Source of the DNA: an uncultured Bacteroidota bacterium | Lineage (GTDB): Bacteria > Bacteroidota > Bacteroidia > Bacteroidales > SZUA-534 | Direction: 5' to 3' | Assembly: GCA_937885735.1 (NCBI GenBank) | Contig: CALABN010000021.1 | Span: forward strand, 1-9,631 | DNA length: 9,631 bases | Shown here: positions 7,362-9,631 of the stretch, in pieces | Numbering within the stretch: position 1 is the stretch's first letter | How the letters are laid out: each line of letters begins with the position of its first letter | Translations under genes and position numbers: made by a program | Notes under the pieces: model-generated | Told to the model about the DNA's origin: nothing | Seen by the model: only the letters and a program-made list of their open reading frames with translations | Database searches by the model: none

Positions 7362-7604
7362 GAGTGGTTTTGCAGACCTGAAAGGTCCGGACAATAATAA
7401 CCGGATGCAAGCGGAGCGAAGCTTCCGGCTTGTCGCGCATCACGTAAACTGCCAGAAAGGCAGCACTATGAAAAAGACAAGGTACAACCTTTCAGGTTGG
7501 CTTTTTAGGGCTTGTTTCCAGGGTTTCACTGCGTTCAACCTACGGTTATGGCAGTTGGCCACGTTCAGTGGCTTATCCTGATGGAGATTGCGCTTTCAGT
7601 GCGA
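7354..7604. repeat. Cluster of small stem-loops with similar loops
   Basis: Short hairpins follow one another. CCAC/GTGG is at 7355-7367. GACCT-GAA-AGGTC is at 7375-7387. A bulged CCGG/AAGC...GCTT/CCGG stem is at 7401-7428. CTGCC-AGAAA-GGCAG is at 7449-7463. CAACCT-TTC-AGGTTG is at 7485-7499. GGTT/AACC is at 7522-7540. GCCAC-GTTCA-GTGGC is at 7558-7572. A G-U-containing TTGCGC/GTGCGA stem with loop TTTCA is at 7588-7604. Stems differ in sequence, but several loops share TTCA or its complement, which suggests compensatory change and conservation of structure. From memory, similar mosaics with a GAGCGAAGC core recur between genes in Bacteroidota; I cannot verify that here. Function is unknown. 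Confidence 0.6.
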
Positions 7605-7740
7605 ACCGAATCCGCACAGAAACGGCAGTTCAAAAAACGTCAGACGTGCATAACAGATGTTTACACAAACGAAAAAGTGAGGTTAAATGGAAATCTTAAG
7701 CTCTAAAAACAAAAAAAATCGCCTTAAAACAATAAATTGC

Positions 7741-7748
7741 TATATTCG
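7741..7748 (+). promoter_or_regulatory. Probable -7 promoter box for the first kelch lipoprotein gene
   Basis: TATATTCG differs from the Bacteroidota consensus TAnnTTTG at one position, and it follows an A-rich stretch. It lies 62 bases before the ATG at 7810, giving a leader of about 50-57 bases. No convincing -33 element is visible. Confidence 0.45.
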
Positions 7749-7809
7749 CACGCTTTTATTGCGGTTGGTTTTTTCCAACATTGATTTGAAATAATTTAAA
7801 ATTACATAG

Positions 7810-8895
7810 ATGAAAAAGGCAATTAACACCATTCTACTATCATCGCTAGTTGCAATGACATTCAGCAGCTGCAATATGGACGAGGAATACCTTGGCAATT
7901 GGATAAACAAGGAAAATCAGATGCCGGCAAAAGGCAGGGCAGGAGCAACTTGTTTCGTAATCGACGACAAGGCTTATCTTGTAGGCGGCCGCGGACACTA
8001 TAAAACAGAAGTGTATTACTTGGATACATGGCAGTTTGATCCAGACACCTATTCATGGACTCAGTTTGATACCGTTCCTGCGCAAAAAGGCCGTTGGTAT
8101 GGAGTTGGCTTTGCCATTGACGGGAAAGGTTACTATGGTACAGGCCGAGGCAAATCCGGTGTGTATTTCAAGGACTTCTATGAATTTGACCCATCGCAGC
8201 CAGCAGGATCACAATGGACTGTTACAGATTCAATGCCGGGCGAACCAATCTACGGTATGATTGGTTTCTCAATCAACGGAGTAGGTTATGCTGGTACAGG
8301 TGATACAAAGTCTATGGGTTATTGCAACACATTCTATGAATATCATCCTGAAAATCCTGCCGGCGAGAAATGGAGCATAGTGCCAAACATCAATCCTACA
8401 AAGCGCAGCCTTGGCAGTGTGTTTGTCATAGATGATCGTGCCTACATTATTGGCGGCATAAGCAACAGTGTATATGTTGAGAGTTTTGAACGTTTCGATC
8501 CAAGTTACGATAAAGGCGAAAACCGTTGGTATAAGATAAGCCAAGACTTTAATTATGATTATCGCAGCTCAAAATACTTGAAGATTAAACGTTATGGCGC
8601 AGCCGCATTCTCAATCAATGGCCGTGGCTATATTTGCTGTGGCTACTATGGTGCCGTCAAATCTGATGTTTGGGAGTATATACCATTTGTTGGACGTGAC
8701 AATTTGGGAAAATGGACAGAAGTATGCTCATTTGAGGGAAGCGCCCGCCATTCATGCCAAGGTTTTGCTGTAGGTCAGACAGGCTACGTTTTATGCGGAG
8801 CTTCCGACATTGTTTATACACAAGACGGTAGTTTCCTTGACGATATTTATATGTTCCATCCGCAGGAGGATTACGATGAACTACAAAGCAGGTAG
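7810..8895 (+). CDS. Kelch-like beta-propeller lipoprotein (first of two paralogs)
   Basis: The product has 361 residues. The signal peptide ends in the lipobox FSSC, so Cys21 should be lipidated. The remainder is about six kelch-like units starting near residues 41, 93, 145, 198, 260 and 311. Each shows hydrophobic-F-x-I-(D/N)-(D/G)-x-(A/G)-Y, then GG or TG, then an aromatic-E/x-FDP segment and a Trp strand. Clear copies are FVIDDKAYLVGG (49-60), FAIDGKGYYGTG (101-112) and FVIDDRAYIIGG (205-216). The last unit is short and may close the ring with N-terminal sequence. Such propellers bind proteins or glycans. The galactose-oxidase-like label sometimes given to them is structural only: I see no catalytic domain. 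It has its own probable promoter and a strong terminator, and a paralog follows. Its ligand and leaflet are unknown. Confidence 0.9.
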   Translation: MKKAINTILLSSLVAMTFSSCNMDEEYLGNWINKENQMPAKGRAGATCFVIDDKAYLVGGRGHYKTEVYYLDTWQFDPDTYSWTQFDTVPAQKGRWYGVGFAIDGKGYYGTGRGKSGVYFKDFYEFDPSQPAGSQWTVTDSMPGEPIYGMIGFSINGVGYAGTGDTKSMGYCNTFYEYHPENPAGEKWSIVPNINPTKRSLGSVFVIDDRAYIIGGISNSVYVESFERFDPSYDKGENRWYKISQDFNYDYRSSKYLKIKRYGAAAFSINGRGYICCGYYGAVKSDVWEYIPFVGRDNLGKWTEVCSFEGSARHSCQGFAVGQTGYVLCGASDIVYTQDGSFLDDIYMFHPQEDYDELQSR

Positions 8896-8914
8896 TTTCC
8901 CAAACAGATAACAT

Positions 8915-8952
8915 AAAAAGGGAAATCTTCCAAAATGTCGATTTCCCTTTTT
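8915..8952 (+). terminator. Strong intrinsic terminator after the first kelch gene
   Basis: A perfect 13-bp stem pairs AAAAAGGGAAATC (8915-8927) with GATTTCCCTTTTT (8940-8952) around a 12-base loop, and the 3' arm runs into a T-tract. It lies 19 bases after the stop codon. Transcription should end here, so the second kelch gene is either separately promoted or expressed by read-through. The A-rich left arm could let it act on the reverse strand too. Confidence 0.88.
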
Positions 8953-8988
8953 TACATAATAGGCGTACACCTTGATTTACATCATTTA

Positions 8989-9631
8989 ATGAAGAAGTTT
9001 GTTTTATTTCTGGCCCTTTTTTCAGTTGCAGCCTCTTTTGTAGGTTGCGAGGATGATATTTATCATGGCAATTGGATTGAAATATCAACATTAAATGCCA
9101 AAGGCAGGGCCAATTCATCTTTGTTTTTAATTGACGACAAAGCGTATGTTACAGGTGGCTACGGCTACTATTATGTTCCTGTGTATTTTAACACCACTTA
9201 TGCATTTGATGCCAACAATTATTCATGGACAGAATGTGACACAATGCCATGCATGCCGCGTATGTCAGGCGTTTCATTCTCAATCAATGGCAAGGGCTAC
9301 TATTGCGGTGGAATGACCAGCGACGGAGAATACCACAATGAGCTGTTCGAGTTCGACCCATCGCAACCTGCAGGCTCACAATGGAGAGAAATGGTTTCAG
9401 ATACGTTCCCTGGTGGCAGGTTCCGTTGTGGCTTGGGTTTTGCCATTGACGGGTGTGGTTATGTAGGCTCTGGCATTAACGAAAAATACGGCACATCAAA
9501 CCAGTATTTCAAATTTGACCCTACAAAGCCTGAAGGTTCACGATGGTCAGAAATCAGCACACCCAATGCACTGCGCCGTTATGACGCAAGCGTATTTGTA
9601 ATAGGCAGCAGGGCATTTATCATTGGTGGCA
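8989..9631 (+). CDS. Kelch-like beta-propeller lipoprotein, second paralog (3' end beyond window)
   Basis: From the ATG at 8989 the frame is open for 214 codons to the window edge, with no stop. The signal peptide MKKFVLFLALFSVAASFVGC places the lipid-bearing Cys at residue 20. After it, the order matches the gene upstream: GNWI, KGRA, FLIDDKAYVTGG, FSINGKGYYCGG, FDPSQPAGSQW, FAIDGCGYVGSG and FVIGSRAFIIGG. This gives about four propeller units before the cut. The shared FDPSQPAGSQW is encoded with only silent changes in the two genes. It starts 37 bases after the terminator stem. No clear -7 box is seen in that gap, so how it is transcribed is open. It is a tandem duplicate that has diverged moderately. 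Confidence 0.9.
   Translation, partial: MKKFVLFLALFSVAASFVGCEDDIYHGNWIEISTLNAKGRANSSLFLIDDKAYVTGGYGYYYVPVYFNTTYAFDANNYSWTECDTMPCMPRMSGVSFSINGKGYYCGGMTSDGEYHNELFEFDPSQPAGSQWREMVSDTFPGGRFRCGLGFAIDGCGYVGSGINEKYGTSNQYFKFDPTKPEGSRWSEISTPNALRRYDASVFVIGSRAFIIGG

Larger units (their letters stand above)
7103..7809. other. Long non-coding intergenic region between patatin and kelch genes
   Basis: These 707 bases contain no credible gene. In order they hold a hairpin just after the patatin stop, a roughly 200-bp segment bounded by a 19-bp inverted repeat, a series of small stem-loops (7354-7604), an A-rich stretch and a probable promoter for the kelch gene. An open frame of 115 codons (7234-7581) crosses the stem-loops but has no domain, signal peptide or plausible start context, and is treated as spurious. 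Confidence 0.75.

Noticed and set aside
7485..7506. Hairpin plus T-run as an intrinsic terminator
   Set aside because: CAACCT/AGGTTG followed by GCTTTTT resembles a terminator, but the stem is only 6 bp, it lies about 380 bases after the patatin stop, and it is one of many similar hairpins in the cluster. It is not called separately.
7234..7581. 115-codon open frame in the patatin-kelch gap
   Set aside because: It runs straight through the stem-loop cluster, has no signal peptide, domain or plausible start context, and its amino-acid sequence simply follows the hairpin repeats. It is best read as a spurious frame in non-coding DNA.
7354..7604. CRISPR array or tandem repeat
   Set aside because: The hairpins share loop type but not stem sequence or spacing. 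There is no repeated unit of 25-40 bases, no uniform spacer and no cas gene nearby.
7810..8895. Catalytic galactose oxidase
   Set aside because: Only propeller units are visible. The protein is about half the length of galactose oxidase, and no copper-site Tyr/His arrangement or C-terminal Ig-like domain is seen.

Overview
The window looks like a chromosomal segment of a member of the Bacteroidales (Bacteroidota). The evidence is: TAnnTTTG-type -7 promoter boxes (4778-4785 on + and 4409-4416 on -); start codons preceded by A/T-rich sequence rather than a Shine-Dalgarno motif; a clustered M23 peptidase, dxr and rseP; a patatin-barrel protein; and SPII lipoproteins with beta-propeller domains. 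The genus cannot be fixed from the sequence alone. No phage, IS transposase, CRISPR array, tRNA or rRNA was seen.

Left half, minus strand, 1-4389: five closely spaced genes read leftward, probably as one operon from a promoter near 4409-4416. In transcription order they are a membrane-anchored M23 (LytM-type) peptidase, dxr (non-mevalonate isoprenoid synthesis), an unrecognised AT-rich lipoprotein, rseP (site-2 intramembrane protease), and an O-methyltransferase cut by the window edge. The theme is cell envelope: wall hydrolysis or morphogenesis, isoprenoid precursors for undecaprenyl and quinone carriers, and regulated membrane proteolysis. The lipoprotein's base composition is very unlike that of dxr beside it, so it looks like a later insertion into the cluster.

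Middle, 4390-4792: a divergent, AT-rich intergenic region with a promoter for each direction, an AT-rich inverted repeat and a 10-bp palindrome. The rightward promoter lies so close to the ATG at 4793 that the mRNA should be leaderless or nearly so. The gene at 4793-7102 encodes a secreted patatin-like phospholipase fused to a POTRA-like linker and an outer-membrane beta-barrel (PlpD/type Vd-like layout).

Right part, 7103-9631: a 707-bp non-coding stretch carries a 19-bp inverted repeat (18/19 matching) about 200 bp across, followed by a series of seven or eight small stem-loops, many with a TTCA/GAAA-like loop. This is the least explained structure in the window. After it come two paralogous lipoprotein genes encoding kelch-like beta-propellers. 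They are separated by a strong intrinsic terminator, and the second runs off the right edge.

I do not see a convincing new multi-gene system. The best leads are the stem-loop array, the paired propeller lipoproteins, and the compositionally foreign lipoprotein inside the dxr-rseP cluster.
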